Shown here piece after piece: positions 44,401-53,001 of a stretch of DNA of 64,000 nucleotides. The translations under genes and the position numbers were made by a program. This DNA is from JBFGFX01 sp965232455. Its GTDB lineage: Bacteria; Pseudomonadota; Gammaproteobacteria; Steroidobacterales; Woeseiaceae. The DNA lies in contig OZ246981.1 of assembly GCA_965232455.1 (NCBI GenBank), positions 4,650,001-4,714,000 on the forward strand. The letters run 5' to 3'. Under the pieces are notes generated by a model. The model was not told the DNA's origin. It did not search any database and saw nothing but the letters and a program-made list of their open reading frames with translations. The number at the start of each line of letters is the position of its first letter. Position 1 is the first letter of the stretch.

Positions 44401-45138
44401 GGCGAAGCTTGCGCCCGTTCGTTCGGGGACGATGCTGCTGAGCGCCACCTCTGTCCCGGCGACGTAGCCCGTGCTCGCAGTCGGCACGCCGATCAGCTCG
44501 CCGTCGACGTTGTCCTCGTACAGGATCGTGTAGGTAGGCCCGGTGGTCCACTGCGCGTACAAGGTCAGGTCCGCGTCACCGATGAGCAGCAGGCCCCCGG
44601 CGGCATAGGTTATGCCGCTGCCGTCGGGTACGGTGCTCCAGCCGGCAAAGGCAAAGCCGGTTCGTTCGGGCACGATGCTGCTGAGCGCCACCAGCGATCC
44701 CGTGGCGTGACCGATGCTTGCGGTCGGCACGCCGATCATCTCGCCGTCGACGTTGTCTTCGTAGAAGACCGCGTGGGTGGCTCCGGTGGCCCACTGCGCG
44801 TACAGCGTCAGGTCAGCGTCACCGACGACCAGCAAGGCGCCGGCGGCATAGGCGACCCCGGTGCCGTCGGGCGCGGTGTTCCAGCCGGCAAAGACATAGC
44901 CCGTTCGTTCGGGGACGCTGCTGCTCAGCGTCATCGTCGTGCCCTTGGCAAAGGAGGCGCTCGCAGGCGGTACGTCGATGACTTCGCCGTGGACGTTGTC
45001 GTCGTAGCTGACGGAGTAGGTTGCGCTGTCGTTGCTGCCGCAGCCGGACAGTGCAATCAGCAGCAGACAGATACAGGCAATGCCGTCGAAGCCGCTGCCG
45101 TATTGCCGAAGCCATTCAAAAGATGTGGTGCGCCTCAT
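41404..45138 (-). CDS. Listeria-Bacteroides-repeat lipoprotein with DUF1566-like C-terminus (paralog 2 of 2)
   Basis: A 1244-residue lipoprotein co-linear with the one at 28909: lipobox LSGC, eleven List_Bact_rpt units with the same order of unusual units (the ADETIGVPRDD unit, the TLNSGSAPID unit, the SGESNNLP unit), then the PPC-like domain and the DUF1566-like domain (FYWASTED, YVRAVRRF). Unit 10 (QGGIYPPQTVFAGASAFDPG) differs most. A cluster of phenylalanines and tyrosines after a cysteine (CFFFFYYYVN) near the C-terminus is odd. Promoter with operator at 45362-45431, leader about 215 bases. It heads the run of LVIVD genes to its left. Confidence 0.88.
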   Translation of the reverse strand: MRRTTSFEWLRQYGSGFDGIACICLLLIALSGCGSNDSATYSVSYDDNVHGEVIDVPPASASFAKGTTMTLSSSVPERTGYVFAGWNTAPDGTGVAYAAGALLVVGDADLTLYAQWATGATHAVFYEDNVDGEMIGVPTASIGHATGSLVALSSIVPERTGFAFAGWSTVPDGSGITYAAGGLLLIGDADLTLYAQWTTGPTYTILYEDNVDGELIGVPTASTGYVAGTEVALSSIVPERTGASFAGWNTAPDGTGIVYAAGGTLIMASADVTLYAQWTTGTTYAIVYDDNVDGELIGVPTAGTGYIAGSVVALSSSIPERAGYTFAGWNTARDGSGMAYAASGTLTMGSADVFLYAQWTDVPVYLLTYQDNVADETIGVPRDDNAYYQGATVSISTTVPVRADYDFTGWNTLPDGTGGTYAPGASLVIGTADVTLYAQWVVALYVTYDANLPTNATLNSGSAPIDATSYDVGDSVTVAGDNGMTVSGYRFTGWNGQADGQGTAYAGSFTIADDTTLYAQWLPLYTVTYDGNSNDTGTVPVDGNSYAAGEPATVSANDGNLARSGYSFGGWNTAAGGGGTAYDASGSTTFDMPASDVTLYARWLQIFGISYSDASGESNNLPQNGSYVENDASFTISTAVPVRDGYVFDGWYTDAGFGGTRYMPGDVYTINSNGDVGFYADWVQAGTLTATPSALGASYTVSFDDNDGNGTTQVPSQTVAVGDTAVPPTQPVRAEFEFAGWYSDPALTRAYDFDTAITADITLYARWVSLSVSYTVSFQGGIYPPQTVFAGASAFDPGPLPDGTDISGDTLYFIQWIDLRESEITPFDFNAPVTADLTIGSLRAYDPAYTVSFDDNDGNAASNQVGNQRIIEGDAAAEPAAPPVLAGADFAGWYSDPGLTAAYDFNAAVTGDITLYARWIDRWTEGDLATSTDNTDWYYFDATAGSEYELAWDDSADGSFTYGGDVRVTAYRGDLASTFFATVDNGYAANAQRIIATVDERIYLKVEVNSGTAGSYALRFTRKYEAGDTGPGGGLIFYIDDGTYGMDGAGNTIWTYLEAAPARHDSRHVWGPYQLGSGPAATRGIAIPGSNRTALGTGYDNTLDFIADQNAGPQVDGRFDSEPIYYAAQRAVSLSIFSSATGVLFDDWFLPASDTLREMYGNLYLADYDNDGAPDNVGEFRDAPNASFYWASTEDIDVPCDASCFFFFYYYVNRAWSLDVGGNGLVDVGEQKEAYHYVRAVRRF

Positions 45139-45361
45139 AACATTCCCTCAGCATTGTTCGTCCGTGACGGCCTGCACGAGGCATGCCTTGTCCGATTCGT
45201 TGCCGGCCTGTGCGACAGTGTTCCAACAAGTGGATTTGACGAAACGTCGCGAGCGACTATTCACGCCGCGGCGAGGCCGGTGTAGTCAATTCCCGTGCGT
45301 TCGGTCACTTGAGATGCCTGCGCAGCAAAGGTCATCGGCTACACGTTTTTCCGATCGTGTT
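45139..45361 (-). other. Leader of the second repeat lipoprotein, no gene seen
   Basis: About 215 bases between the promoter and the coding start without a supported gene. It shares sequence blocks with the leader of the paralog at 32644-33031, which supports duplication of the gene together with its control region. Confidence 0.5.
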
Positions 45362-45431
45362 CATGTTAGGAAAACCGCCCGTCGGGACAACGGATATAAC
45401 GGTCTGTTCGTCTGCCGTTTATGTTGGGTTA
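45362..45431 (-). promoter_or_regulatory. Triple 11-bp operator and promoter for the second repeat lipoprotein
   Basis: Reverse strand: TTAACCCAACA, TAAACGGCAGA and CGAACAGACCG, then TTATATC; TTGTCC and TAACAT are 16 bases apart. It is the counterpart of 33032-33101. The 189 bases from here to the end of the TauE-like gene at 45621 hold nothing that I can support. Confidence 0.8.
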
Positions 45432-45620
45432 ACAATGCGATGCGAAGCCTGCGTCACCGCGTCAGGCCGCACTGTTTCGATCGGAGAGGCGCGCGGGAAC
45501 CCGTCCGTCAGCAGCCGATCGGTGAGCGCGATCTGTCCGGAATACGCCGGCGCGCCGATTGCGAATGTCGGTGAAGCCGCACGCGTTCAGTCCACGCTCA
45601 ATCGGCGCAAACGGGCACGC

Positions 45621-46406
45621 TCAGACGAAGAGGCTCCACATCAGCAGGAATATCCCGACCTCGGACAGGAACAGTTTGACGAGCAGGCTGATGGCTTTGT
45701 CGGAGACGTGTTTGAGGGCGATCACGCCGAAGAAACTGCCCAGCACGGCGCCGATACCAAGCGGTATTCCGAGCTCCGTATTGAGCTGTCCGTACTCCAG
45801 CTGCCCGTAGATAGCCGACACCGACGAGCCCGCCATCATCACCAGGCAGGCGTACACGGCCTGCTTGATCCGCATTCCGGTAAAGCAGACCAGCAACGGG
45901 AGCAGGATCAGCCCGCCGGCGCTGCCCACCATACCGCCGAAAATAGCGGCCAGGCTGCCGAAGGCGACGTACTTGAACAGATTGGACTTGGGATCCGCAT
46001 CGACGGGGGCGGCGTACTTGGGTTTCTTCAGCCTGCGCTCGTGTCGAATGAACAGATCGAGGTTCAACACGGCGATGAACGACAGCAGAAGATTGCCGGC
46101 GTATTGCGGGAGCGCGTCGGAGAACCTCACGCCGAGATGCCCGGTTGCCAGCCCTACCGACAACAAGATCAGGCTCGCAATCCACTCCCGGTTCTGCCGG
46201 TTGCGGACGTAATGCGGAATGACGTGCGCGCACGCCGTTATCGAACACATGGCAACGGCGACCGACGAGGCCGTATCGACGGCCGTGAATCCGAGAAGCA
46301 CGAGCACGGGCACGATGAGAACCCCGGCTCCGGTGCCAGCCACGCCGTTGAGCAGGCCGGACGCAAATCCCAGAATCAACAGTCCCGCTATTTGGGAATC
46401 AAGCAT
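45621..46406 (-). CDS. TauE/SafE (TSUP) family membrane permease
   Basis: A 261-residue integral membrane protein with about eight helices in two similar halves, each opening with the family's Gly-rich motif: GFASGLLNGVAGTGAGVLIV and FGSLAAIFGGMVGSAGGLIL. TSUP proteins export or import small sulfur anions such as sulfite, sulfoacetate or thiosulfate. It begins two bases after the HflC stop and is the last gene of the operon. The presence of three TauA-like binding proteins in the same window hints at a common sulfonate theme, but nothing proves it. Confidence 0.85.
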   Translation of the reverse strand: MLDSQIAGLLILGFASGLLNGVAGTGAGVLIVPVLVLLGFTAVDTASSVAVAMCSITACAHVIPHYVRNRQNREWIASLILLSVGLATGHLGVRFSDALPQYAGNLLLSFIAVLNLDLFIRHERRLKKPKYAAPVDADPKSNLFKYVAFGSLAAIFGGMVGSAGGLILLPLLVCFTGMRIKQAVYACLVMMAGSSVSAIYGQLEYGQLNTELGIPLGIGAVLGSFFGVIALKHVSDKAISLLVKLFLSEVGIFLLMWSLFV

Positions 46407-46408
46407 CG

Positions 46409-47515
46409 TTACTGCACCTCGGAGCCTTGGGCTAACGGGGTGTCCTGGGGCGTCGCCGATGGTTCCGGGTCGGCCGAGGACAGCAAGCCTCCGTCTACCG
46501 AATCCGCCGGACTGAATTCCGTTCGGCGCCTGTCGAACAGCACGTCGTAGTATTCGCTTTCAGTCGACGAGACGATCTCGGTATTTTCCGGCAGCGAGAC
46601 CCGGTAGGCCTGCAGTGAGCGCCAGAAGTTATAGAATTCGGGATCTTTGCCAAACGCGTGGCGGTAGGTCTTCAGGGCCCTGGCGTCGGCGCGACCGCGA
46701 ATGATCTCGGCGTCGCGCTGAGCCGGAGCAAGGATGTCCTGTGCGTCTTTGCTGAGTTGCCCGAGGATCCTCTCCCGCTCTCCCCGGCCCAGCGACACCA
46801 GCCGCTCGGCCACCCGGGTCCGCTCGGAGGTCATTCGTTCGTATACCCTGAGCTCCACGGAAGGCGCATAGCTGATGCGCTTGATATACATGTTCAGCAG
46901 CTCGATACCCAGATGCTCGAGCTCGGCCGCCGCTTCCGACACCATTTTACGGGTCAGGTGTTCCCGGCCGACCGTGACGGATTCCAGGGTCGAGACGATC
47001 GCATCGTTGAGCTGTTGCTCGAGGGCGCGCAGGTTGGCCGTTCCTTTGACGTCGACGTCCAGTTCCGCGCGCTTCTCGTTGAGAATCCGGTTCGAGTTTC
47101 TGACGGTATCGACGAGCTTGTGCGACGATATCATGTCTTTCAACGTGCCATTCAGTATGGAATCGAGCCGGGTTTCCGCGAGTTCCGTGCTGCCGAGCGC
47201 CTCCATGAACACGATCGGGTTCTCGATGCGCCAGTGCGCCACCGATTCGACGGCCATGTACTGGCGGTCGGCGGTGGGTATGTAGTCTACGTAACCCTCC
47301 CACGTCTCTATGCGCTTCTCCATGTAGTGCGTCTTCTGGATAAAAGGCACTCGAAAGTAAATGCCGGGTTCCTGATAGGGCCTCTCGAGGATGCGACCGA
47401 ATTGGGTAACGGTCACCTGACTGCCCTCGTAAACGACGAAGGTACCCAGGCGTACGAGTACGCCGAGGGTCGCGACAATAATGAAGAACGAGACGTTCGA
47501 CCAAGAATTGATCAC
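46409..47515 (-). CDS. hflC: HflC-like SPFH-domain membrane protein
   Basis: A 368-residue SPFH/band-7 protein with an N-terminal transmembrane helix (SFFIIVATLGVLVRLGTFVV), the SPFH core (VTVTQFGRILERPYQEPGIY, MEKRIETWEGYVDYIPTADR) and a coiled-coil region with SLGRGERERILGQ. In HflC the pair HflK/HflC forms a large ring that encloses FtsH. The C-terminal tail (about 40 residues, Ser/Pro/Glu-rich) goes beyond the E. coli length of 334. It overlaps the HflK stop by four bases. The assignment to HflC rather than another SPFH protein rests on pairing and order. Confidence 0.85.
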   Translation of the reverse strand: MINSWSNVSFFIIVATLGVLVRLGTFVVYEGSQVTVTQFGRILERPYQEPGIYFRVPFIQKTHYMEKRIETWEGYVDYIPTADRQYMAVESVAHWRIENPIVFMEALGSTELAETRLDSILNGTLKDMISSHKLVDTVRNSNRILNEKRAELDVDVKGTANLRALEQQLNDAIVSTLESVTVGREHLTRKMVSEAAAELEHLGIELLNMYIKRISYAPSVELRVYERMTSERTRVAERLVSLGRGERERILGQLSKDAQDILAPAQRDAEIIRGRADARALKTYRHAFGKDPEFYNFWRSLQAYRVSLPENTEIVSSTESEYYDVLFDRRRTEFSPADSVDGGLLSSADPEPSATPQDTPLAQGSEVQ

Positions 47516-49257
47516 GGCTTCACCTTTGGATTGCTGATCGCGGCCGGACGCACTTCAGTGGCCGCCGGTGCGACGTGCACTGCCTCCTGCCCGTTCAGGG
47601 TGGCGGAAGCGTCGGGCCGTGGCGCGGTTGTTACGGAATGCTCCAGCGGGTCAATGCTGGGAGGATCGATGCTGTGCGGCACCACGTTGTGGGGGCCGCT
47701 GGCGGGCACCGCCGGTTCTTCGACGATGTACTGACCGTTGACCATCTGGAACTGCGGCGCCGTGGCGGCGCCAAGCACTGCCCCCTCGGTCACCGGCTGA
47801 TCGGGCGATGCGGCCTGCCCGCGCTCCGTGTGGTTGGAATAGATCGGCAGAATGCCTTTCAGCGCCGGGTCTATCAGCGTGATATTCATACGCGCGTGCA
47901 GATCCTCCTGAGTCTCGATGAAGTATCGGGTCTTGATCACTTCAGGAGCCCGCTCGTACTCTCTCAGGACGGATTCAAAGCGTCTCGCCTCGCCTTCGGC
48001 CTTGTTGGTCAGCTCGGTTTCGTAGGCCTTCGCCTCGGCCACCAGGCGATCCGCCTTGCCCAGCATCTGCGGCAACGTCGAGTTGTATTCCGCTTCGGCC
48101 AGGTGAATGGTGTTTTCCATCGCCTGCTTCGCGGCGTTGACCTGATTGAACGCCCCCCGCACCTGATCGGGCGGGTTCGCGTCCTGGATGATCACGCTGC
48201 TTATCTCCAGGCCCAGCGTGTAGCGATCGACCGCCGCCTGCAGGAAACTCGCGGCTTCCGATTCGATCTGCGATCGCTGGTAGGACAACACGCCGGACGT
48301 GGATCGGTCGCCGACCGCGACTCGCAGCGCAACCTGACTCAGGTCGCGCAGGTTCCGCCGCACGTCCACCGAATTGAAAAGATAACGTTCCGGAGAGACG
48401 ATCTCGTACTGCACCGAGTAGGTCAGATAGACGATACCCAGGTCACCGGTGATCATCTTCATTTCCTCGGGGACGGGTACCTTGCCGCTCGCGGGTACGA
48501 TGCTCTCCATCGATTCCTGCCGTACCTCCACCCGCTCTATGACCTCGTCTTCCTGTTCGGCGGGGTCGACGGGTTCGGACGGCTCGATCTCCTGATCCAC
48601 GACGTAGCTGCGCGTCAAACTCGGATTGCGTTCGATTTCACGCGTCAGATCGCCGGAGTTGGATAACTCGTGCTGTGCCTCGTCGTGCTCGGCAAGCAGT
48701 TCGTTCTCTCTCTCTTGCGCGCGTCTTTCGTGTTCCGTCTGCGGCGGAGGCGGCGCCGCGAACTGAATGAATCCGAAATGTTCCTGACGCCGGTCCTCGG
48801 TGTTGACGACGTACAGTTTCTCGATCACGGGTATCTTGAAGTTTATTCCGGGACCCATCGTGCGATGGAACTTGCCCAGGCGAACGATCACCCCGTCATA
48901 GTCGTAACTGATGAAGACGATAGACTCCCGGACGGCAAGGGCCAGAGCGCCGATCACCGCGCCCGCCAGAATCAGGCGTTTTATGTTCCGGAGTGCGGAG
49001 CGGACCAGACGGTGGTCACGGAGATAGCGCAGGGTATCCATGACCAGGCGGTCGCTGGCGTCGTTGATGAATTGCCCGAGATTGGCGATTGCCATCCCGG
49101 CACGGAACAACGCCGCCTTTACGACGGAAACCAGACGAAACCAGAACCGGCCCAGGAATCCGGCGCCGTTCCGGTAGAACGGCGTGTCGCCGCTGCCCAC
49201 CGGCTGCTCGCCGCCTTCCGCGGGCGGCGCATCGACTGTTGGGTTTCCGGTCGTCAT
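47512..49257 (-). CDS. hflK: HflK-like SPFH-domain membrane protein with an acidic insertion
   Basis: A 581-residue protein, much longer than E. coli HflK (419). The N-terminus is cytoplasmic and Gly/Pro-rich, a transmembrane helix (LILAGAVIGALALAVRESIV) leads to the SPFH core (DYDGVIVRLGKFHRTMGPGI). An insertion of roughly 100 residues, acidic and helical (EHDEAQHELSNSGD, EPSEPVDPAEQEDEVIERVE), interrupts the core before GDLGIVYLTYSVQYEI. The conserved HflK part VIIQDANPPDQVRGAFNQVN is present. The C-terminal tail is Pro/Ala-rich. Start ATG 49257 overlaps the upstream stop (ATGA). Confidence 0.85.
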   Translation of the reverse strand: MTTGNPTVDAPPAEGGEQPVGSGDTPFYRNGAGFLGRFWFRLVSVVKAALFRAGMAIANLGQFINDASDRLVMDTLRYLRDHRLVRSALRNIKRLILAGAVIGALALAVRESIVFISYDYDGVIVRLGKFHRTMGPGINFKIPVIEKLYVVNTEDRRQEHFGFIQFAAPPPPQTEHERRAQERENELLAEHDEAQHELSNSGDLTREIERNPSLTRSYVVDQEIEPSEPVDPAEQEDEVIERVEVRQESMESIVPASGKVPVPEEMKMITGDLGIVYLTYSVQYEIVSPERYLFNSVDVRRNLRDLSQVALRVAVGDRSTSGVLSYQRSQIESEAASFLQAAVDRYTLGLEISSVIIQDANPPDQVRGAFNQVNAAKQAMENTIHLAEAEYNSTLPQMLGKADRLVAEAKAYETELTNKAEGEARRFESVLREYERAPEVIKTRYFIETQEDLHARMNITLIDPALKGILPIYSNHTERGQAASPDQPVTEGAVLGAATAPQFQMVNGQYIVEEPAVPASGPHNVVPHSIDPPSIDPLEHSVTTAPRPDASATLNGQEAVHVAPAATEVRPAAISNPKVKP

Positions 49258-50570
49258 CGGTCTGCCAGAGCCGCGGTTTGCGTAGCTTTGGTGACCGTTT
49301 TCGACGAATACCAATCGCCTTCCCATTCCATGTGCAGCTGGTCGATGCGGCTTTCGGCGGTATCGCTTGCGGTGTTGACGTGATAGGGGACCGGCATCGT
49401 GGGTTCATCGCCTTCCCATAGCGGAACGGCGGCGCCGTCGGCGGTCACCTGACCCAGCCGGGCCGTGTGGATGCCGTGGTGGGTATTCCAGTCTATGTGC
49501 ACCGTACCCGCGGCGCCTTCGATCGACAGTCCGGGAAGCGCTCTGGCAACCCGGCCGGGTGTCGTCGATCCTGCCCGTTTGGCGGCTTCCGACCACAGAA
49601 TGACCGAGTTGTACGCGGCGACGTCCACCGAATCGGCAATGAGGGAGTCGCCGAATCGCCGGACCCAGTTCTGCCTGAATTCCCGATTGGCGTGGGACTC
49701 CGTCGACCACAGATAGTTGCTCGCCAGGTAACTGCCGGCTACCGCGTCCACCACCGAGGTGGTACGCAGTTCGCGTTCACTGGTGGTCATCAGCAGGATC
49801 GGCGGCCGCTCCAGCCGGACTCTTCCGACCTCGTAACGCTCCAGGAACGCGAAACTCGTACCGCCAACCGCCAGGTTGACCACGAAGTCCACATGTTCCG
49901 TAGACAGCTCGGACGGCAGCTCGTCGATATCGGTCTGCCCGGCGCCGTAGTACGTGGCGCCCACCAATGTGCCACCCAGCAACTCGAGCTCACTCTCGAC
50001 CATTTCGCCGACGACACGGGAGTACAGCGTGTTGCCGCTCACGACATAGGCCCGCGTGCCCAGGTTCTCGAGCGCCCAATGCAGCGCCGGCAGTACCACT
50101 TGGTTGGGCACCGGCCCCATGTAGACGATGTGCTCGCCCCGGGTGTAGCCGTGGTGGGGCAACGGATAGAACAGCAGGGTCTCGTGACGCTCGACGACGT
50201 CGGTGACTTCAGCCAGACAAACCGAGGTGAAGCAGCCGAATATCGCGTCGTAGTTCTTGTCCGCAAGCACTCGTTCCAGTGCCGCGCCGCGGTCGGCGCC
50301 AACCGGCCCCAGATCGACGAAGTGGGTTTTGACGGGCCGCATGCCTAGCGTGCCGGCGGCAGTTACCTGCTCAACGGCCAGTTTATACGTCTGATGTACG
50401 TCGAATTTGCTGTAGGTGTAACTGCCGGCCGCCGGCTCGATGATCAGGATCTCGATCGGATCGACTACGGCAACATAGACCTTGTATCCGAACCAGCCCA
50501 GCGTCAGAGCGACGACCGACTTGGTGAACAAGGTCGATGCAAACTTGATACGTTTGAAAGTCCGATACAT
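49254..50570 (-). CDS. Membrane-anchored periplasmic binding protein, AmiC/UrtA-like
   Basis: A 438-residue protein with an uncleaved N-terminal helix (STLFTKSVVALTLGWFGYKV) and a type I periplasmic binding fold of the AmiC/FmdD/UrtA (short-chain amide and urea) kind: VDPIEILIIEP, YDAIFGCFTSVC, LLFYPLPHHGYTRGEHIVYM, VPNQVVLPALHWALENL, SYLASNYLW, HHGIHTARLGQV. AmiC itself is a cytoplasmic amide sensor; UrtA feeds an ABC transporter. Here there is no transporter, and the gene overlaps hflK. A sensor role attached to the SPFH complex is conceivable. The cysteines of FGCFTSVC are conserved in the group. Confidence 0.8.
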   Translation of the reverse strand: MYRTFKRIKFASTLFTKSVVALTLGWFGYKVYVAVVDPIEILIIEPAAGSYTYSKFDVHQTYKLAVEQVTAAGTLGMRPVKTHFVDLGPVGADRGAALERVLADKNYDAIFGCFTSVCLAEVTDVVERHETLLFYPLPHHGYTRGEHIVYMGPVPNQVVLPALHWALENLGTRAYVVSGNTLYSRVVGEMVESELELLGGTLVGATYYGAGQTDIDELPSELSTEHVDFVVNLAVGGTSFAFLERYEVGRVRLERPPILLMTTSERELRTTSVVDAVAGSYLASNYLWSTESHANREFRQNWVRRFGDSLIADSVDVAAYNSVILWSEAAKRAGSTTPGRVARALPGLSIEGAAGTVHIDWNTHHGIHTARLGQVTADGAAVPLWEGDEPTMPVPYHVNTASDTAESRIDQLHMEWEGDWYSSKTVTKATQTAALADR

Positions 50571-50604
50571 CAGAGTCTGTCCGTGAGCAAGGCAAGCTGT
50601 GGTC

Positions 50605-51612
50605 TTACCCGGCCGACTTGCGCAGACTCAGGGGTCCCCGCTTGGATACGACACGCATCTTGAAGTCCGAGTCCGGCGCCTGCTCGAACTCGTTCATGAT
50701 CGAGGCCAGCCCGACGATGAACTGATAGTTCAGTTGGGTCGATCCCGGCAGCCTGACGTCCAATGCGCCGCCGCCAGTACCTACGTCGACGGTGGCGACT
50801 TCGGGCGTCTCGGCCCATTCCAGCTTGATGTCGCCGCTCCAGGACTTGCATTTCATCGAGCCCGCAAGCCCGGACATGTTGATGTCGCCGTCCAGCGTGG
50901 TGCAGCGAACGTTCCGGCCCGCGGCGTTGCCGCTGATGTTGCCGCTCCAGGTGCGGACGCTGACTTTGCCGTTGACGTCTTTCAGCGTGACGTCGCCTTT
51001 CGCCGCAACTGCCTTGACACGGCCTTCGATGCCGTCGACGGAGATGTTGCCGCTTTCCGAGCGGACCTCGATGCTGAAGTCCGAAGGAATCTTGACGATC
51101 ATGTTCGCGTCACCGGCTTTGCGCTTGCGGAACATACGCCGCAATTTGCCGCTGTTCTTGATGCCGGCATACACGGTTTTGTTCTTGCCGACGCTGATGT
51201 CGACACCGGAAAGGTCGGCTCCGCCATTGGCGGTTTCCACGATGATGCGCGGCACGTTGTGGGCTTCCACCCGAATATCGCCGCTGGTGGTTGCTAACGC
51301 CAAACGTTCCGCGCGGTCCGTTTCAATGTCGAGAAGCACACGGCTGAGTGTGGCGTCCGGCTCCTTGACGTCGGTAGCGGTCTCCTCTTTGGGCGACGCC
51401 GCGCGCTTTTCTACCGCAGAATCTTTGGCAGCAGATTTCTTCGTGGCAGCCTTTTTCGCGGCGGACTTTTTCGCAGCAGTTTTCTTCGCGGCAGACTTCT
51501 TGGCAGCAGACTCTTTTGCTGCCGGTTTCTTCGCCGCAGGCTTCTTCGCGACGAGTGCCGTAGCAGATTCCTCGTCCTTGGTTTGATCATCAACGGGTAC
51601 AGTTCTCAACAT
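50605..51612 (-). CDS. Lys/Ala-rich protein with DUF4097-like beta domain
   Basis: A 335-residue protein in two parts. Residues about 20-75 are repeats of AAKKPAAKK/AAKKSAAKK type, resembling histone H1 tails and bacterial AlgP/Hc1-like DNA-binding tails. The rest is a right-handed beta-helix-like domain of the DUF4097 kind (TTSGDIRVEAHNVPRIIVET, SESGNISVDGIEGRVKAVAA, TWSGNISGNAAG). No signal peptide is visible, so it is probably cytoplasmic. ATG 51612 has AAGGTG ahead of it and is better than GTG 51621. It heads the operon with the AmiC-like, hflK, hflC and TauE-like genes. Confidence 0.8.
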   Translation of the reverse strand: MLRTVPVDDQTKDEESATALVAKKPAAKKPAAKESAAKKSAAKKTAAKKSAAKKAATKKSAAKDSAVEKRAASPKEETATDVKEPDATLSRVLLDIETDRAERLALATTSGDIRVEAHNVPRIIVETANGGADLSGVDISVGKNKTVYAGIKNSGKLRRMFRKRKAGDANMIVKIPSDFSIEVRSESGNISVDGIEGRVKAVAAKGDVTLKDVNGKVSVRTWSGNISGNAAGRNVRCTTLDGDINMSGLAGSMKCKSWSGDIKLEWAETPEVATVDVGTGGGALDVRLPGSTQLNYQFIVGLASIMNEFEQAPDSDFKMRVVSKRGPLSLRKSAG

Positions 51613-51770
51613 TTTTGTCACCTTGTAAATTTAAGGGTGAGCGGATCAACGACCGGCCGCGTCGCCGCGGCGGACCGGAAAGCCCGCGCGGTCGTCGCCA
51701 GGTGTTTGATCTAAGTGCGCTCCGCAATCTCGATACAGGCGTCGGCGCTCACATGAGGTCGACGCGAGCG

Positions 51771-51842
51771 ACTGTAGCTAAATGCCACTCGCCGCAACAA
51801 CGGTTTTAACGGTTCGTTCGGCTGGTGTTTATGTTCAGTTAA
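51771..51842 (-). promoter_or_regulatory. Triple 11-bp operator and promoter of the 51612-45621 operon
   Basis: Reverse strand: TTAACTGAACA, TAAACACCAGC and CGAACGAACCG, then TTAAAAC; TTGTTG is in the -35 position and TACAGT (51771-51776) about 26 bases after the TTAAAAC block. Leader about 155 bases. Confidence 0.7.
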
Positions 51843-52156
51843 TCCGATGCCGCGGCGCGATCTCTCGAGGGCTTGCGTGCGGCGACGGGCGCCGGACGAC
51901 GACCATTGTCACGGCGACCGTCGTTTGCCTCGCGAAGGGAATCGCCCGGCGTCCGCCGAACCGGCCCACGCCTTCCTGACGAGGGCGCCGCGACGGCCGG
52001 CACCGCAGGCCGGACTGCAGAGCCAGGTCGATGAGGAGGGCAGGGGTGTCGCCCGCGGGCGCGAGAATGCCTGCTGAAGTCGTTTCATTGCTGTTCTCCT
52101 GTTCTGCAGATAGTGGAAGCGGTTTCCCGGAGATAGGTTCTTGCGTTCGGCAACCT
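51843..52156. other. Spacer with no gene seen
   Basis: The stretch between the operator at 51842 and the end of the crystallin gene at 52157 contains only short frames on both strands without ribosome binding sites or recognisable products. No strong terminator is visible. Confidence 0.5.
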
Positions 52157-52891
52157 TCAGTTGCAGGCAACCGGCTTGATCGAGGAGATTCTCCGATCCC
52201 ATTCCCCGTTCCAGTCGGTATTGAGCCGAACCTGCCCGCCGTCGCCCCAGATCTCGTAACACTCGCCTTGGTAGCCGGTGTGTTCACAGATCAGCCAGCG
52301 GCCGCGGCGCAGCTTGATCGCGCGAATCCAGTCGTTCATGCTGCCGCCGTCCACCTCGAGACGCGTCAAGTCGCCCTTGCCGAAGTTCTGTAGCGTGTAG
52401 GCGTCTCCGCCCTTGTTGGGGTCCCCGTAGAGGGTCAGCTCCGGGGCGTCGGTGCAGGTCGAAAGCGCGGCGCCGGTCAGTTGGAAGTGGTCGAGGGTAT
52501 TGCAGTCCTTTGCGTGTCCCGAGCGCATTTCAACGCTGTCCGCGGTAGTCAACCAGGCCGTGTAGGCGCCGGAGTATCGCTTTGCCTCATAATCTATGTC
52601 GTACTCGTCGTTCGAGGTGTAATCCAGTACCATCCAGCATCCCGGGCTGTTCGGGGTCCACCAGCTCTTTCGGCAGCTACCGTCACCGATCCCGCCGTAG
52701 GCATCGGCCTCGAAGTAACTCGACGCACTCCCGCGGTGGCCGTCCTTCCAGTCGTAGAGGTACCCCGTGACCTCGTTTTCGTCGCAGTTTTTGATGGAGA
52801 CCTTGCCTTCGCCGGCGTGCGCCTGCCGCGCCATGGCCAGCGCCGCAACAATTGCGACTATGCCGAATACGGTTGTACGTGCATTGTTCAT
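52157..52891 (-). CDS. Secreted two-part protein with a beta/gamma-crystallin domain
   Basis: A 244-residue protein with a Sec signal peptide (MNNARTTVFGIVAIVAALAM, cleaved after AHA). The first half of the mature part (GEGKVSIKNCDENEVTGYLY, then a Trp- and Cys-containing stretch) is not recognised, though its opening [VxIxNC] recalls the first strand of the six-cysteine family. The second half is a beta/gamma-crystallin domain (ELTLYGDPNKGGDAYTLQNF, YQGECYEIWGDGGQ, WDRRISSIKPV), often a calcium-binding fold. GGAGAGG before ATG 52891 settles the start. The C-terminal half has a truncated copy at 25616. Confidence 0.8.
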   Translation of the reverse strand: MNNARTTVFGIVAIVAALAMARQAHAGEGKVSIKNCDENEVTGYLYDWKDGHRGSASSYFEADAYGGIGDGSCRKSWWTPNSPGCWMVLDYTSNDEYDIDYEAKRYSGAYTAWLTTADSVEMRSGHAKDCNTLDHFQLTGAALSTCTDAPELTLYGDPNKGGDAYTLQNFGKGDLTRLEVDGGSMNDWIRAIKLRRGRWLICEHTGYQGECYEIWGDGGQVRLNTDWNGEWDRRISSIKPVACN

Positions 52892-53001
52892 GATCACCTC
52901 TCCTTGGTGCCCGGTCCGGAACAAGTCGACCCGATCAAACTGCCTGGTCGTTTTGGAACTCGTCTCGGAGATACCCCGGGATCAACTGTTTGACACTCAA
53001 A

